A stretch of DNA of 64,000 nucleotides from Hoeflea sp. (lineage in GTDB: Bacteria; Pseudomonadota; Alphaproteobacteria; Rhizobiales; Rhizobiaceae). Shown here piece after piece: positions 17,996 to 27,493 of the stretch. Under the pieces are notes generated by a model. That model searched no databases. It worked only from the letters and a program-made list of their open reading frames with translations, and was not told the origin of the DNA. Every line of letters begins with the position of its first letter. Within the stretch, counting starts at the first letter, position 1. The DNA lies in contig NZ_JACIYP010000002.1 of NCBI RefSeq assembly GCF_014359905.1, positions 62,001-126,000 on the forward strand. The letters are read 5' to 3'. The translations under genes and the position numbers were made by a program.

Positions 17996-18904
17996 ATGGC
18001 CTTCACGCTTCGCCAATTGCAGTATTTCGTCGCCGTCGCCGCCCAGGGCACTGTCTCGGGGGCGGCTCAGAACCTGTCGATTTCCCAGTCGGCGGTGACA
18101 GAGGCGATCAAGGAACTGGAGGGCGATCTTGGGGTGGAACTGTTCGACCGCCATTCACGCGGACTGACGATCACCCACAAGGGACATCAGTTCCTGCGTC
18201 ACGCGACCAAGATCCTGTCCGATGTCTCGGACGCGCGCCGCACCTTCTCCGACAACAAGGAAAACCTCACCGGCACACTCAACCTGGGCGTGACCTCGCT
18301 TGTTGCCGGGTATGTGTTGTCGGACCTGCTCGCGCGCTACCGCCGCGCCTTTCCGGGCGTCACGGTCTCGGCGATCGAGGACAATGGCGATTATCTCGAA
18401 CACCTGCTGATTGGCGGCGAGCTGGATGTCGCGGTGATCGTGATCTCGAATTTGCGCAACCGAATGGCGCTGCAAACCGAAATCCTGGAGGTTTCGCCCT
18501 ACCGGCTGTGGCTGCCGCTCGGCCATCACCTGGCCTCCGCCGAGAGCATTACCGTGGCGGAAGTGGCGGAAGAGCCGGTGATCATGCTGACCATTGACGA
18601 GATCGAGGAAAGCACCGCCAAACTGCTGAGCGCCATCGGATCGCGGCCGAAGATCGCATTCAGGACACGGTCGGTGGAGGCTGTGCGCAGTCTCGTTGCC
18701 ACCGGCGCCGGCGTAGCGCTGCTGCCCGATCTCGTCTACCGGCCCTGGTCGCTGGAAGGCGACCGGATCGAAAGCCGCGACGTGTCGGGAAGCCTGCCGA
18801 TGGTTCAGGTGGGCGTCGCCTGGCGGCGCGGCAGCGAACTCACGCAGGCCGCCCGCGACTTCATCGGCCTGTCGCAGGCGCAGCGCGCGATCCGCCAGCG
18901 CTGA
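17996..18904 (+). CDS. LysR-family transcriptional regulator
   Basis: DNA-binding regulator, 302 residues from the ATG at 17996; a TTG at 17984 is a less likely start. The N-terminal winged helix-turn-helix is clear (FTLRQLQYFVAVAAQGTVSG, ISQSAVTEAIKELEGDLGVELFDR), followed by a periplasmic-binding-like effector domain. This MAFTLRQLQYF type resembles regulators in rhizobial amino-acid or peptide uptake loci. No target gene is adjacent on the opposite strand, so its regulon is unknown; the next gene on the same strand is arsC, 125 bases downstream. Confidence 0.9.
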   Translation: MAFTLRQLQYFVAVAAQGTVSGAAQNLSISQSAVTEAIKELEGDLGVELFDRHSRGLTITHKGHQFLRHATKILSDVSDARRTFSDNKENLTGTLNLGVTSLVAGYVLSDLLARYRRAFPGVTVSAIEDNGDYLEHLLIGGELDVAVIVISNLRNRMALQTEILEVSPYRLWLPLGHHLASAESITVAEVAEEPVIMLTIDEIEESTAKLLSAIGSRPKIAFRTRSVEAVRSLVATGAGVALLPDLVYRPWSLEGDRIESRDVSGSLPMVQVGVAWRRGSELTQAARDFIGLSQAQRAIRQR

Positions 18905-19029
18905 GCATTTTTCCTCGGACTTCGTCTTGTGCTGTCATATAAATCGGATATTCTTGATATATTGATGCAATGAACGGCGTGGCCGGTCGGGAACGCAATG
19001 GCGTGACATCGAGGACAAGCGAGAACATC

Positions 19030-19545
19030 ATGACGGACAAGATCTACAACGTACTGTTTCTGTGCACAGGCAACTCTGCGCGGTCGATCCTCGCGGAAGC
19101 CATCATGAACCGGGTCGGGCAAGGCCGGTTCAAGGCCTATTCGGCCGGCTCGCAGCCGAAGGGCGAAGTCCACCCCTACACGCTCGACCTGCTGCGGAAC
19201 ATGAATTTCGACACCGGCTTCGCTCGCTCGAAGGACTGGGACGAGTTCGCCAAACCCGGCGCGCCGGAGCTGGATTTCGTGTTCACCGTCTGTGACAGCG
19301 CGGCAAACGAAAGCTGTCCTGTCTGGCCTGGACAGCCGATGACCGCCCATTGGGGCATACCCGACCCCGTGTCTGCCCAAGGCACGGAGGCCGAAAAGCG
19401 GCTTGCATTTTCAGATGCTTACAGGATGCTCAACACCAGGATCTCGATTTTCGTCAGCTTGCCATTGGCCAGCATCGATCGTCTCGCCTTGCAGAAGCGG
19501 CTTGATGCCATAGGGAAGACAACCGACGTGGATGGCGCTGCCTGA
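19030..19545 (+). CDS. arsC: Arsenate reductase, low-molecular-weight phosphatase type
   Basis: Cytoplasmic enzyme reducing arsenate to arsenite with thiol electrons. The phosphatase-like P-loop LFLCTGNSARS is near the N-terminus, with CDSAANESCPVWPG holding further cysteines and MTAHWGIPDPV typical of this ArsC class. I chose the ATG at 19030 (171 residues), since this class starts just before the first beta strand; an ATG at 18970 would add 20 unusual residues. The preceding bases are AT-rich (18940-18965), suiting a promoter. No arsR or arsenite exporter gene is adjacent, which is unusual for an ars locus. Confidence 0.9.
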   Translation: MTDKIYNVLFLCTGNSARSILAEAIMNRVGQGRFKAYSAGSQPKGEVHPYTLDLLRNMNFDTGFARSKDWDEFAKPGAPELDFVFTVCDSAANESCPVWPGQPMTAHWGIPDPVSAQGTEAEKRLAFSDAYRMLNTRISIFVSLPLASIDRLALQKRLDAIGKTTDVDGAA

Positions 19546-19630
19546 GACCAGGCCTCGACGCCCTGCCCGTCCCCGGAAAACCCGGACGCAGGCTCCCATG
19601 GTCCGATGGCAGCCGATGCAAGGCATGGAA

Positions 19631-19657
19631 ATCCGATTGCTATCGGGTTTTCCGATA
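19631..19657. promoter_or_regulatory. Cluster of CCGAT half-sites upstream of the putrescine operon
   Basis: TATCGG (19641-19646) and CCGATA (19652-19657) form an inverted repeat with a five-base spacer, and a further CCGAT lies at 19633-19637. The cluster is about 105-130 bases before the ydcS-like start. It could be an operator; no T-run follows, so a terminator is less likely. Confidence 0.35.
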
Positions 19658-19762
19658 ACATCAATCTGATAAAAGTATTTGTGGTCTCAGAGGGATCGTA
19701 TCACTCTTGGCTCCCGACACTGTCCGCTATTTCGGCGGTCGCATACAGGGGAGTTCAAGCAG

Positions 19763-20926
19763 ATGAAAAAGATCTTGAATACATGCACTGCGATGGCCTT
19801 GGCGCTGTCGGTCATGGCGCCGGGATTGGCGTCAGCCGAAATGATGACGGAAGTCGGACCCGGCGAAGGTCAGGTCAACATCGTTGCCTGGGCCGGCTAT
19901 ATCGAGCGCGGCGAAACCGACAAGGCCTTTGACTGGGTCACCAAGTTCGAGGAAGCCTCGGGCTGCAAGGTCAATGTCAAGACCGCCAACACGTCCGACG
20001 AAATGGTGGCGCTGATGAACGAAGGCGGGTTCGACCTGGTCACCGCCTCGGGCGACGCCTCGCTGCGGCTGATCGCGGGCAAGCGCGTGCAGCCGATCAA
20101 CATCGATCTCATTCCCTCCTGGTCGACGGTCGACGACCGGCTCAAGGACGCGCCCTGGCACACGGTCAACGGCGTGCATTACGGCACGCCCTACATGTGG
20201 GGCCCGAACGTGCTGATGTACAACACGGAAGTCTTCAAGGAAGCCCCCACTTCCTGGAATGTCGTGTTCGAGGAAATGGACCTGCCCGACGGCAAGACCA
20301 ACAAGGGCCGCGTGCAGGCCTATGACGGGCCGATCCACATCGCCGACGCGGCCCAGTACCTGATGTTCCACAAGCCGGAACTGGGCATCAAGAGCCCCTA
20401 TGAGCTCAATGAGGATCAATACAAGGAAGCGCTCGACCTGCTTCGGGTGCAGCGCACGCTTGTCGGCCGCTACTGGCACGACGCCTTCATCCAGATCGAC
20501 GATTTCAAGAACGAAGGCGTGGTGGCTTCAGGCTCCTGGCCGTTCCAGGTCAATCTCCTGAAGGCCGACAACCAGCCGATCGCGTCGACCATCCCGCAGG
20601 AAGGCGCCACCGGCTGGGCCGACACCACCATGATGCATGTCGACGCCGCCAATCCGAACTGCGCCTATCTGTGGATGGAGCACTCGCTGGCCTCGAACCT
20701 GCAGTCCGACCTCTCGGTCTGGTTCGGCGCCAACCCGTCCGTTCCGGCAGCCTGCACCGACGGCCGCGGCATGCAGACCGCCGAAGGCTGCACCGCCAAC
20801 GGTCTGGATGATTTCGACAAGATCCGGTTCTGGACCACGCCGGTGACCCAGTGCGAAAGCCAGGGCGAATGCGTGCCCTACTATCGCTGGGTTTCGGACT
20901 ATATCGGCGTCATCGGCGGCCGCTGA
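19763..20926 (+). CDS. ydcS: Periplasmic polyamine-binding protein (YdcS type)
   Basis: Periplasmic receptor of a putrescine-type ABC importer, 387 residues with a signal peptide (MKKILNTCTAMALALSVMAP..ASA). The mature protein closely follows the pattern of E. coli YdcS: AWAGYIERGETDKAFDWVTKF, TSDEMVALM, DLVTASGDASLRLI, GKRVQPIN, NKGRVQAYDGPI, RYWHDAF and DFKNEGVVASGSWP are all recognisable. Cysteines are numerous (about seven in the mature part). It heads an operon in the same order as ydcSTUV-patD. An upstream in-frame extension is rejected because the signal peptide begins at this Met. Confidence 0.92.
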   Translation: MKKILNTCTAMALALSVMAPGLASAEMMTEVGPGEGQVNIVAWAGYIERGETDKAFDWVTKFEEASGCKVNVKTANTSDEMVALMNEGGFDLVTASGDASLRLIAGKRVQPINIDLIPSWSTVDDRLKDAPWHTVNGVHYGTPYMWGPNVLMYNTEVFKEAPTSWNVVFEEMDLPDGKTNKGRVQAYDGPIHIADAAQYLMFHKPELGIKSPYELNEDQYKEALDLLRVQRTLVGRYWHDAFIQIDDFKNEGVVASGSWPFQVNLLKADNQPIASTIPQEGATGWADTTMMHVDAANPNCAYLWMEHSLASNLQSDLSVWFGANPSVPAACTDGRGMQTAEGCTANGLDDFDKIRFWTTPVTQCESQGECVPYYRWVSDYIGVIGGR

Positions 20927-20954
20927 TCCGGCCCGAGACCGACCTGAGCTGACA

Positions 20955-20984
20955 CTCCCTCCCCGTGAACCCTCGGGGAGGGAG
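20955..20984 (+). promoter_or_regulatory. Intercistronic stem-loop after the polyamine-binding protein gene
   Basis: Perfect 11-bp arms CTCCCTCCCCG (20955-20965) and CGGGGAGGGAG (20974-20984) lie 28 bases after the stop codon. There is no T-run. It probably stabilises the binding-protein mRNA or allows partial read-through into the ATPase and permease genes. Confidence 0.65.
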
Positions 20985-21075
20985 ACCGGCGCCCGAACTC
21001 GACCGTTGCATCATGATCTGCGCTCCCTTGGACCGGTGCCCTTATGGGGCACATCAGGACTGATCTGGATTTCCC

Positions 21076-22065
21076 ATGCCGTATGCCGTCACATTCCAAA
21101 AGGTCTCCCGCCATTTCGGGAGTGTCCGTGCCGTCGACGCGGTCGATCTCGAGGTCGAGGCGGGCGAGTTCTTCGCCATGCTTGGACCGTCGGGATCGGG
21201 CAAGACCACCTGCCTCAGGCTGATCGCCGGGTTCGAGCAGCCGACGGCCGGGCATATCGAGATCTTCGGGGAGACCGCGGAAGGCGTGCCGCCCTACCGG
21301 CGCAACGTCAACACCGTTTTCCAGGACTACGCGCTGTTCCCGCACCTCAACGTCGCCGACAATGTGGCCTACGGGCAGATGATCCGCGGCGTGGGCAAGG
21401 CCGAGCGCCTGCGCGACGCCGAGGCTGCGCTCGAGATGGTCAAGCTTCCGGGCTACGGCGCGCGCAAGCCCGGGCAATTGTCCGGAGGCCAGCGGCAACG
21501 GGTGGCGCTGGCCCGGGCGCTTGTCAACAAACCCAAGGTGCTGCTGCTTGACGAGCCGCTGGGCGCGCTCGACCTCAAGCTGCGCGAACAGATGCAGGAA
21601 GAATTGAAGGCGCTGCAGAAGGCGCTTGGCATCACCTTTGTCTTCGTCACCCATGACCAGGGCGAGGCCCTGTCGATGGCCGACCGGATCGCGGTGTTCA
21701 ATGAGGGCCGGATCATGCAGACCGGCACGCCCGAAGAGATTTACCGCCGCCCGAAAACCCGATTCGTCGCCGATTTTGTCGGCTCCTCCAATGTGCTTTC
21801 CCCCGACGTCACCCAGCGGCTGGGCGGACCGGCCCAATGGGCAAGCCTCAGGCCCGAGGACGTCCGGCTCGGCGGCGAAGGCGGCCACGAGGCCCGGGTG
21901 ACGGGGTTGAACTTCCTGGGCAGCGCCACCCGACTGTCGCTGGATTTCTCGGGCGAGAAACTCACCGTGCTGCTGCCCGCGGGAGCCGATGTGCCGGCAC
22001 AGGGCGCAAGTGTCCGGTTCTCCTGGGAGCCTTCGGCGCTTCACCTGATGGGACCTCAGGCATGA
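21076..22065 (+). CDS. ydcT: Polyamine ABC importer ATP-binding protein (YdcT/PotA type)
   Basis: ATPase of the putrescine importer, 329 residues. Walker [10 protein letters not shown] is at residues 37-45; the Q-loop [10 protein letters not shown], signature [15 protein letters not shown], Walker [12 protein letters not shown] and switch THDQGEAL follow. The C-terminal TOBE-like regulatory region is present ([12 protein letters not shown]). The next gene overlaps by four bases (ATGA), so translation is coupled. The ribosome site is weak. Confidence 0.93.
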   Translation: MPYAVTFQKVSRHFGSVRAVDAVDLEVEAGEFFAMLGPSGSGKTTCLRLIAGFEQPTAGHIEIFGETAEGVPPYRRNVNTVFQDYALFPHLNVADNVAYGQMIRGVGKAERLRDAEAALEMVKLPGYGARKPGQLSGGQRQRVALARALVNKPKVLLLDEPLGALDLKLREQMQEELKALQKALGITFVFVTHDQGEALSMADRIAVFNEGRIMQTGTPEEIYRRPKTRFVADFVGSSNVLSPDVTQRLGGPAQWASLRPEDVRLGGEGGHEARVTGLNFLGSATRLSLDFSGEKLTVLLPAGADVPAQGASVRFSWEPSALHLMGPQA

Positions 22066-23018
22066 CCGCCGCCGCAGCTGTAACCGGCGCGATCCTGCCC
22101 GGACGGGGCGGATTGGGCGGCGCGCTGTCGGATGCATTCTGGCGCAATCCCAAGCTCCTGCTGTTCGTGATGCTGACGCCGCCGCTTCTCTGGCTCGGCA
22201 TCATCTATCTCGGCAGCCTGTTCGCGCTGCTGATCCAGAGCTTCTTCTCGATCGACGAATTTTCCGGCCTTGTGGTGCGCGAGTTCACGCTCAAGACCTA
22301 TGGCGAACTGCTGCGCCCCTCCAATCTCGACATCATCGTGCGCACCGTCACCATGGCGGGCCTGGTGACCATCGCTTCTGCGATCATCGCCTTTCCGATC
22401 GCCTATTACGCGGCGCGCTACGCAAAGGGGCGCTGGAAGGCGGTGTTCTATCTCGGCGTGATGCTGCCCCTGTGGTCGAGCTATCTGGTCAAGGTCTATG
22501 CCTGGAAGCTGATCCTGGCCAAGGAAGGCATCCTCTCCTGGATCTTCGCCAAGCTGCATCTGACGCCCCTCATCGACGGCTGGCTGGCGCTGCCGGTGGT
22601 GGGCGGCAATTCGCTGTCGGTGAGCCCTACCGGCACGTTCCTGGTGTTCGTCTATGTCTGGCTGCCGTTCATGATCCTGCCGGTGCAGGCGGCGCTGGAG
22701 CGGGTGCCGTCCAACCTCCTCGAAGCCTCGGCCGATCTCGGCGCCTCGCCGCGGCAGACCTTCATCAACGTGCTGCTGCCCTTGGCGCTGCCGGGCGTCA
22801 TCGCCGGCTCGATCTTCACCTTCTCGCTGACGCTCGGCGACTACATCATCCCGCAGATCATCGGCACGTCGCATCTGTTCATCGGCATGGCGGTCTATGC
22901 CCACCAGGGAACGGCGGGGAACATTCCGCTCGCCGCCGCCTTCACCGTGGTGCCGGTGGTGATCATGGGCATCTATCTGTGGCTCGCCAAACGCGCGGGG
23001 GCTTTCAATGCGCTGTGA
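22062..23018 (+). CDS. ydcU: Polyamine ABC importer permease (YdcU/PotB type)
   Basis: Inner-membrane permease, 318 residues from the ATG at 22062. It shows the N-terminal hydrophobic segment [21 protein letters not shown] and the PotB-type permease core with the ATPase-contact loop [27 protein letters not shown]. It starts within the stop of the ATPase gene. Downstream, a 119-base gap carrying a large inverted repeat separates it from the second permease, unlike the tight coupling elsewhere in the operon. Confidence 0.92.
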   Translation: MTAAAAVTGAILPGRGGLGGALSDAFWRNPKLLLFVMLTPPLLWLGIIYLGSLFALLIQSFFSIDEFSGLVVREFTLKTYGELLRPSNLDIIVRTVTMAGLVTIASAIIAFPIAYYAARYAKGRWKAVFYLGVMLPLWSSYLVKVYAWKLILAKEGILSWIFAKLHLTPLIDGWLALPVVGGNSLSVSPTGTFLVFVYVWLPFMILPVQAALERVPSNLLEASADLGASPRQTFINVLLPLALPGVIAGSIFTFSLTLGDYIIPQIIGTSHLFIGMAVYAHQGTAGNIPLAAAFTVVPVVIMGIYLWLAKRAGAFNAL

Positions 23019-23039
23019 CATCGGAAAGTTTGGGAAAGT

Positions 23040-23119
23040 TCGGAGACAGTTTACTTTTTTGCGGACGAATAGCTCCGCGGCTCACCAGGGTCGCAGGCAA
23101 AAAAGTAAACTGTCCCCGA
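23040..23119. repeat. Hairpin element with long inverted-repeat ends inside the putrescine operon
   Basis: Arms 23045-23062 and 23097-23114 are perfect 18-bp inverted repeats (GACAGTTTACTTTTTTGC and its complement), extending to 23 bp with one mismatch. The 34 bases between them also contain a short stem (GCGGA/TCCGC). The ends resemble the GGGGACAGTTTACTTTT-type termini of dispersed palindromic elements that occur with REP-associated tyrosine transposases in proteobacteria. No transposase is present, so this would be a non-autonomous copy or relic. It sits between the two permease genes and its right arm ends 19 bases before the next start codon. Confidence 0.65.
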
Positions 23120-23137
23120 CATTATTCGGAGGCTACG

Positions 23138-23953
23138 ATGCGCTCTGACCGCCAGAACCGCACGCCGATGGGCCTGAAGATCGCCGCCGGCCTGGGCCTC
23201 GCCTTCCTGCACCTGCCGCTGCTGCTGATCTTCCTCTATGCGTTTACCACCGAGGACAAGAGCTACCAGTTCCCGCCGCCGGGGCTGACGCTCAAATGGT
23301 TCGCGGTGACCTGGAACCGGCCGGATGTCTGGGAGGCGCTGGGGCTGTCCGTGCGCGTCGCGTCGATCTCGACGGTAGTGGCGCTGGTGCTCGGAACCCT
23401 GTGCGCAGCCGCCATTTCGCAGACACGGTTCTTCGGTCGCGAGGCGATCTCGCTCCTGGTGATCCTGCCCATCGCGCTCCCCGGCATCATCACCGGCATC
23501 TCGCTCAGATCCGCCTTCAACCTGGCCGAGATCCCGTTTTCGTTCTGGACCATCGTGCTCGGTCACGCCACCTTCTGCGTGGTCGTGGTCTACAACAATG
23601 CAGTTGCGCGGTTCCGGCGGGTTTCGGGGTCGCTGATCGAGGCGTCGATGGATCTGGGCGCCGACGGATTCCAGACCTTCCGGCATGTGATCCTGCCCAA
23701 TATCGGCACGGCGCTGCTCGCGGGTGGCATGCTCGCCTTCGCGCTTTCCTTCGACGAGGTGATCGTCACCACCTTCACCGCCGGACAGCAGGCGACGCTG
23801 CCGATCTGGATGCTGGAAGAACTGGTCCGTCCGCGCCAGCGCCCCGTCACCAATGTGGTGGCGATGGTGGTGGTGCTGGTCACCTTTCTGCCCATTCTTG
23901 CCGCCTATTACCTCACCCGGGACGGAGACCAGATTTCCGGACAGGGCAAATAA
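23138..23953 (+). CDS. ydcV: Polyamine ABC importer permease (YdcV/PotC type)
   Basis: Second permease, 271 residues, starting at the ATG at 23138 behind a good CGGAGG ribosome site. Hydrophobic segments begin at [20 protein letters not shown]; the PotC-type loop [24 protein letters not shown] is present. It pairs with the YdcU-like subunit. Because of the hairpin element upstream it depends on its own ribosome site and not on coupling. The aldehyde dehydrogenase gene follows after 17 bases. Confidence 0.92.
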   Translation: MRSDRQNRTPMGLKIAAGLGLAFLHLPLLLIFLYAFTTEDKSYQFPPPGLTLKWFAVTWNRPDVWEALGLSVRVASISTVVALVLGTLCAAAISQTRFFGREAISLLVILPIALPGIITGISLRSAFNLAEIPFSFWTIVLGHATFCVVVVYNNAVARFRRVSGSLIEASMDLGADGFQTFRHVILPNIGTALLAGGMLAFALSFDEVIVTTFTAGQQATLPIWMLEELVRPRQRPVTNVVAMVVVLVTFLPILAAYYLTRDGDQISGQGK

Positions 23954-23970
23954 CCTACGGGAGACACGCC

Positions 23971-25398
23971 ATGGACACCCAAATGCTGATCGGCAAAAGT
24001 TTCGAGGCCGGGACGGAGGCGGAGGAGAAGATCTTCAACCCGCGCACCGGCGAGACCATTCTTAATCTTCCCGAGGCCTCGTCGATCCAGATCGAGGCCG
24101 CGGTCAACGCCGCGGAGAAGGCCTTCGCCACTTGGTCACGTACCACGCCGGCCCAGCGTTCGGGCTATTTGCTCAAGATCGCCGACCGGATCGAGGCCGA
24201 GGCCGACGGGTTCGCGGCTCTCGAGGCGCTCAACTGCGGCAAGCCAATCAACGCCGTGAAGAACGACGAGATCCCCGCGATTGTCGATTGCTACCGGTTC
24301 GTCGCCGGCGCCGTGCGCTGCATGCCCGGCAATGCGGCCGGGGAATACATGGAAGGTCACACCTCGATGATCCGCCGCGATCCCGTCGGCATCATCGCCT
24401 CGATCGCGCCGTGGAACTACCCGCTGATGATGATGGCGTGGAAGCTGGCGCCGGCGATCGGCGGCGGCAACACCGTGGTGTTCAAGCCGTCCGAACAGAC
24501 CCCGCTGACTGCGCTCAAGCTCGCGAAGATCATGGCCGACATCCTGCCCGAGGGCGTGGTCAACGTCATCCTCGGCCGTGGCGAGAGCGTCGGCAACGCG
24601 CTGATCAATCATCCCAAGATCAACATGATCTCGATCACCGGCGATGTCGCCACCGGCAAGAAGGTGCTGCAGGCGGCGGCCAAGTCGGTCAAGCGCACGC
24701 ATCTGGAACTGGGCGGCAAGGCGCCGGTGATCGTTTTCGACGACGCCGATCTCGATGCTGTCGTCAGCGGGCTGCGCGCCTTCGGCTACTACAATGCCGG
24801 CCAGGATTGCACCGCTGCCTGCCGGATCTATGCCGGGCCGAAGATCTATGACAAGCTTGTTGCCGAGCTTTCGACCGCGGTGTCGAGCATCCGCTACAAT
24901 CAGGCCGACGATTCCGACAACGAAATCGGCCCGCTGATCTCCAAGCGCCAGCGCGACCGGGTGGCAAGCTTTGTCGAACGCGCATCCGAAATGAAGCACA
25001 TGGAAATCACCACCGGCGGCAAGCCGGGCGACGGCAACGGCTTCTACTATCAGCCGACCCTGATCGCGGGCGCACTGCAGACCGACGAGATCGTCCAGCG
25101 CGAGGTGTTCGGCCCGGTCGTCTCCGTCACACGGTTCACCGAGGCGGAGGAAGCGGTTCGCTGGGCGAATGATTCCGAATACGGTCTGGCCTCCTCGGTC
25201 TGGACCAAGGATGTCTCGAAGGCGATGCAATGCGCGGCGCGGCTGCAATATGGCTGCACCTGGATCAACACCCATTTCATGTTGGTCAATGAAATGCCGC
25301 ATGGCGGCATCAAGCAGTCGGGCTATGGCAAGGACATGTCGCTTTACGCCCTTGAGGATTATACCGCGGTCCGGCATGTAATGATCGCTCACGGCTGA
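23971..25398 (+). CDS. patD: Gamma-aminobutyraldehyde dehydrogenase
   Basis: NAD(P)-dependent aldehyde dehydrogenase, 475 residues, predicted to oxidise 4-aminobutanal (from putrescine transamination or oxidation) to GABA in the cytoplasm. Visible family features are APWNYPLMM, the cofactor-site motif [12 protein letters not shown], catalytic Glu in [10 protein letters not shown] and catalytic Cys in [14 protein letters not shown]; the last motif is characteristic of YdcW/PatD. It follows the transporter genes as in E. coli, so uptake and oxidation are encoded together. No putrescine aminotransferase or oxidase gene is in the window. The start is the ATG at 23971 behind GGGAGA. Confidence 0.9.
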   Translation: MDTQMLIGKSFEAGTEAEEKIFNPRTGETILNLPEASSIQIEAAVNAAEKAFATWSRTTPAQRSGYLLKIADRIEAEADGFAALEALNCGKPINAVKNDEIPAIVDCYRFVAGAVRCMPGNAAGEYMEGHTSMIRRDPVGIIASIAPWNYPLMMMAWKLAPAIGGGNTVVFKPSEQTPLTALKLAKIMADILPEGVVNVILGRGESVGNALINHPKINMISITGDVATGKKVLQAAAKSVKRTHLELGGKAPVIVFDDADLDAVVSGLRAFGYYNAGQDCTAACRIYAGPKIYDKLVAELSTAVSSIRYNQADDSDNEIGPLISKRQRDRVASFVERASEMKHMEITTGGKPGDGNGFYYQPTLIAGALQTDEIVQREVFGPVVSVTRFTEAEEAVRWANDSEYGLASSVWTKDVSKAMQCAARLQYGCTWINTHFMLVNEMPHGGIKQSGYGKDMSLYALEDYTAVRHVMIAHG

Positions 25399-25415
25399 GG
25401 GGCCATTTTACCAGG

Positions 25416-25441
25416 CCCGGGACGGGGTTGACCGTCCCGGG
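25416..25441 (+). terminator. Hairpin at the end of the putrescine operon
   Basis: Perfect 10-bp arms CCCGGGACGG (25416-25425) and CCGTCCCGGG (25432-25441) with a six-base loop, 18 bases after the patD stop. No clear T-run follows, but the position fits the operon end before purU. Confidence 0.6.
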
Positions 25442-25504
25442 AGGATGCTGCAAAGCCGCTGGAGAATGGCAGTCTGTCAAGGCCATCAACAACCGGAGAC
25501 TGTC

Positions 25505-26359
25505 ATGGCGCATCCGCATTTTGTCATTACCATCGCCTGCGCCGATCAGCCCGGCATTGTTGCGGCGATCACCACCGAACTTGCCTCGATCGGCGCCAAT
25601 ATCGCTGAATCCAGCCAGTTCTGGGACCGCCAGACCAACCGGTTTTTCATGCGGATCGCCATCGAGACGCCGGATGGCGTGGACGCCGAGGCGGTCAAGC
25701 GGGCGCTCAAGGCCCCCGTGGCGCGGTTCGACATGCGCATCGACATCAACGATCTGGCCAAGCGTCCGAAGATCATCATCATGGTGTCGAAATTCGACCA
25801 TGCGCTGTTGCACCTGATCTACCAGATCCGGGTCGGCTGGCTCGACGCCGAAGTCGTTGCGATCGTCTCCAACCACGAGGACAGCCGCAGGAGCGCCGAG
25901 AACGAAGGCATTCCGTTCCACTACTGGCCGGTCAACAAGGACACCAAGGCCGAGCAGGAGGAGAAGGTACTCGACCTCGCCACCAAGAGCGGCGCGGACC
26001 TGGTGATCCTGGCGCGCTACATGCAGGTGCTGTCGGACAGCCTGTCGCGCCGTCTGTTCGGCAAGGTTATCAACATCCACCACTCCTTCCTGCCGAGCTT
26101 CAAGGGCGCCAAGCCCTATCACCAGGCGCATGAGCGCGGCGTCAAGCTTATCGGCGCGACCGCGCATTACGTCACCGCCGATCTCGACGAAGGCCCGATC
26201 ATCGAGCAGGAGACCGAGCGCGTGACCCATGCCATGACCGCCGACGATTTCGTCGCCGCCGGCCGCGACATCGAGGCGCGTGTGCTGGCGCGGGCGGTGA
26301 AATTGCATCTGGAATCGCGTGTCATGCTCAATGGCCACAAAACGGTGGTGTTTGGATAG
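25505..26359 (+). CDS. purU: Formyltetrahydrofolate deformylase
   Basis: Hydrolyses 10-formyltetrahydrofolate to tetrahydrofolate and formate, balancing one-carbon pools in the cytoplasm. It has 284 residues with an N-terminal ACT domain (FVITIACADQPGIVAAIT) and a formyl-transferase domain containing NIHHSFLPSFKG and GATAHYVTADLDEGPII, which hold the Asn, His and Asp of the active site. PurU often accompanies demethylation pathways that load folate with one-carbon units. The ATG at 25505 fits the family start. A LysR gene follows after six bases. Confidence 0.93.
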   Translation: MAHPHFVITIACADQPGIVAAITTELASIGANIAESSQFWDRQTNRFFMRIAIETPDGVDAEAVKRALKAPVARFDMRIDINDLAKRPKIIIMVSKFDHALLHLIYQIRVGWLDAEVVAIVSNHEDSRRSAENEGIPFHYWPVNKDTKAEQEEKVLDLATKSGADLVILARYMQVLSDSLSRRLFGKVINIHHSFLPSFKGAKPYHQAHERGVKLIGATAHYVTADLDEGPIIEQETERVTHAMTADDFVAAGRDIEARVLARAVKLHLESRVMLNGHKTVVFG

Positions 26360-26365
26360 TTCGAC

Positions 26366-27259
26366 GTGAACTGGGACGACATCAGGGTGTTTCTGGCCGT
26401 CGCCCGCGCCGGGCAGATCCTGGCGGCTGCCAAACGGCTTGGGATCAACCACGCTACGGCTGCACGGCGGATCACCTCGCTTGAGACCGCGCTCGGCGCA
26501 CAGCTCGTGGTTCGGCGCACCAATGGTTGCGGACTGACCGGTGAAGGCGAAGCCTTCCTCGCCCATGCGGAACGCATGGAAGCCGAGATGCTGGCGGCGC
26601 AGGCCAATCTTGGCCGTACCGACAGCGCCATCTCAGGCACCGTGCGGATCGGCGCGCCGGACGGGTTCGGCGTCTCGTTCCTGGCGCCGCGGCTTGGCGC
26701 ATTGATCGCCAGGCATCCCGATCTCAGGTTGCAGCTGGTGCCGGTTCCGCGCAGCTTTTCGCTGCCGCAACGCGAAGCCGACATCGCCATCACGGTCGAG
26801 CGCCCTGCGGAAGGACGCCTGGTAGCGCGCAAGCTCGTGGACTATTCCCTGTCGCTCTACGCCTCACGGTCTTATCTGGAAACGCACGGAACGCCGACGC
26901 GCACGGACCAGCTCAAGGAGCACCGGCTGATCAGCTATGTGGAAGACCTGATCTTCTCGCCGTCGCTGCATTTCACCCGCGAAATCCTGCGCAACTGGAC
27001 GGCGCAGTTCGAGATCTCGAGCGCGACCGGACAGACGGAAGCCGTGCGCTCTGGCGCGGGCATTGCAGTTTTGCATGATTACATTGCGGGGCTCGATCCG
27101 GATCTGGTCCGGCTGCTGCCGGAACACCGCATCGAGCGATCCTACTACATGGTCTATCATGAATCGGCGCGGGATCTGGCGCGGGTGCGCACCGTTGCCG
27201 ATCACATCTCCACAGTCGCGCAGGCCTACAAGGCGCATTTCTTTCCGCTTGAAAGATGA
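26366..27259 (+). CDS. LysR-family transcriptional regulator
   Basis: Regulator of 297 residues starting at a GTG. The N-terminal helix-turn-helix (WDDIRVFLAVARAGQILAAAKRLGINHATAARRI) is followed by an effector domain with the usual GxVRIGAPDGFG segment. The MNWDDIRVFLAVARAG type is a widespread alphaproteobacterial LysR subgroup. It begins six bases after purU and may be co-transcribed with it, so it could report on one-carbon or polyamine metabolism, but no target is proven. A terminator follows at 27345. Confidence 0.9.
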   Translation: MNWDDIRVFLAVARAGQILAAAKRLGINHATAARRITSLETALGAQLVVRRTNGCGLTGEGEAFLAHAERMEAEMLAAQANLGRTDSAISGTVRIGAPDGFGVSFLAPRLGALIARHPDLRLQLVPVPRSFSLPQREADIAITVERPAEGRLVARKLVDYSLSLYASRSYLETHGTPTRTDQLKEHRLISYVEDLIFSPSLHFTREILRNWTAQFEISSATGQTEAVRSGAGIAVLHDYIAGLDPDLVRLLPEHRIERSYYMVYHESARDLARVRTVADHISTVAQAYKAHFFPLER

Positions 27260-27336
27260 ATTCGTCACTCCGGCGGATAGGCCGCCGGGCGCGCGGCTTT
27301 ATGTTCGCGGATCACTCCCGGTCGCGGTGAAGCCGG

Positions 27337-27487
27337 AAAAACAAAACGCCTGCCGGGTCAGACCCGACAGGCGTTTGTACTTCGTCGCGACATCCGGACC
27401 GGTGCTTGGGAGGAGGATCCCGGCGCGGATTGTCTCGACTACTGCCATGCCGAACTGGGAGGAGGAGGAGGTGTTCGACGTGGCGTT
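27337..27487 (-). ncRNA. Candidate trans-acting small RNA with two anti-Shine-Dalgarno loops
   Basis: Three hairpins can be drawn on the minus strand. Stem-loop 1 (27444-27484) has 12-nt arms pairing with one mismatch and one G-U, and a 17-nt loop made almost wholly of CCU repeats ending CCUCCCA. Stem-loop 2 (27394-27428) again shows CCUCCUCCCA in its loop. The third hairpin is a Rho-independent terminator. Upstream is a promoter-like TTGCAA, 17-base spacer, CATATC. Loops of this kind pair with ribosome-binding sites in rhizobial and Rhodobacter small RNAs such as AbcR, MmgR and the cuckoo RNA family. The length would be about 150 nt. I cannot assign the exact family. Confidence 0.7.
27345..27375. 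terminator. Bidirectional terminator of the LysR gene and the small RNA
   Basis: Arms AACGCCTG (27345-27352) and CAGGCGTT (27368-27375), plus inner CGGGT/ACCCG pairing around CAG. On the minus strand it is followed by TTTTGTTTTT (27346-27337), a strong U-run; on the plus strand by TTTGT. Confidence 0.85.
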
Positions 27488-27493
27488 GACACA

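Noticed and set aside
18935-18970. AT-rich imperfect palindrome before arsC as an ArsR operator
   Set aside because: The symmetry is poor beyond the outer ATAT pairs, and no arsR gene is near.
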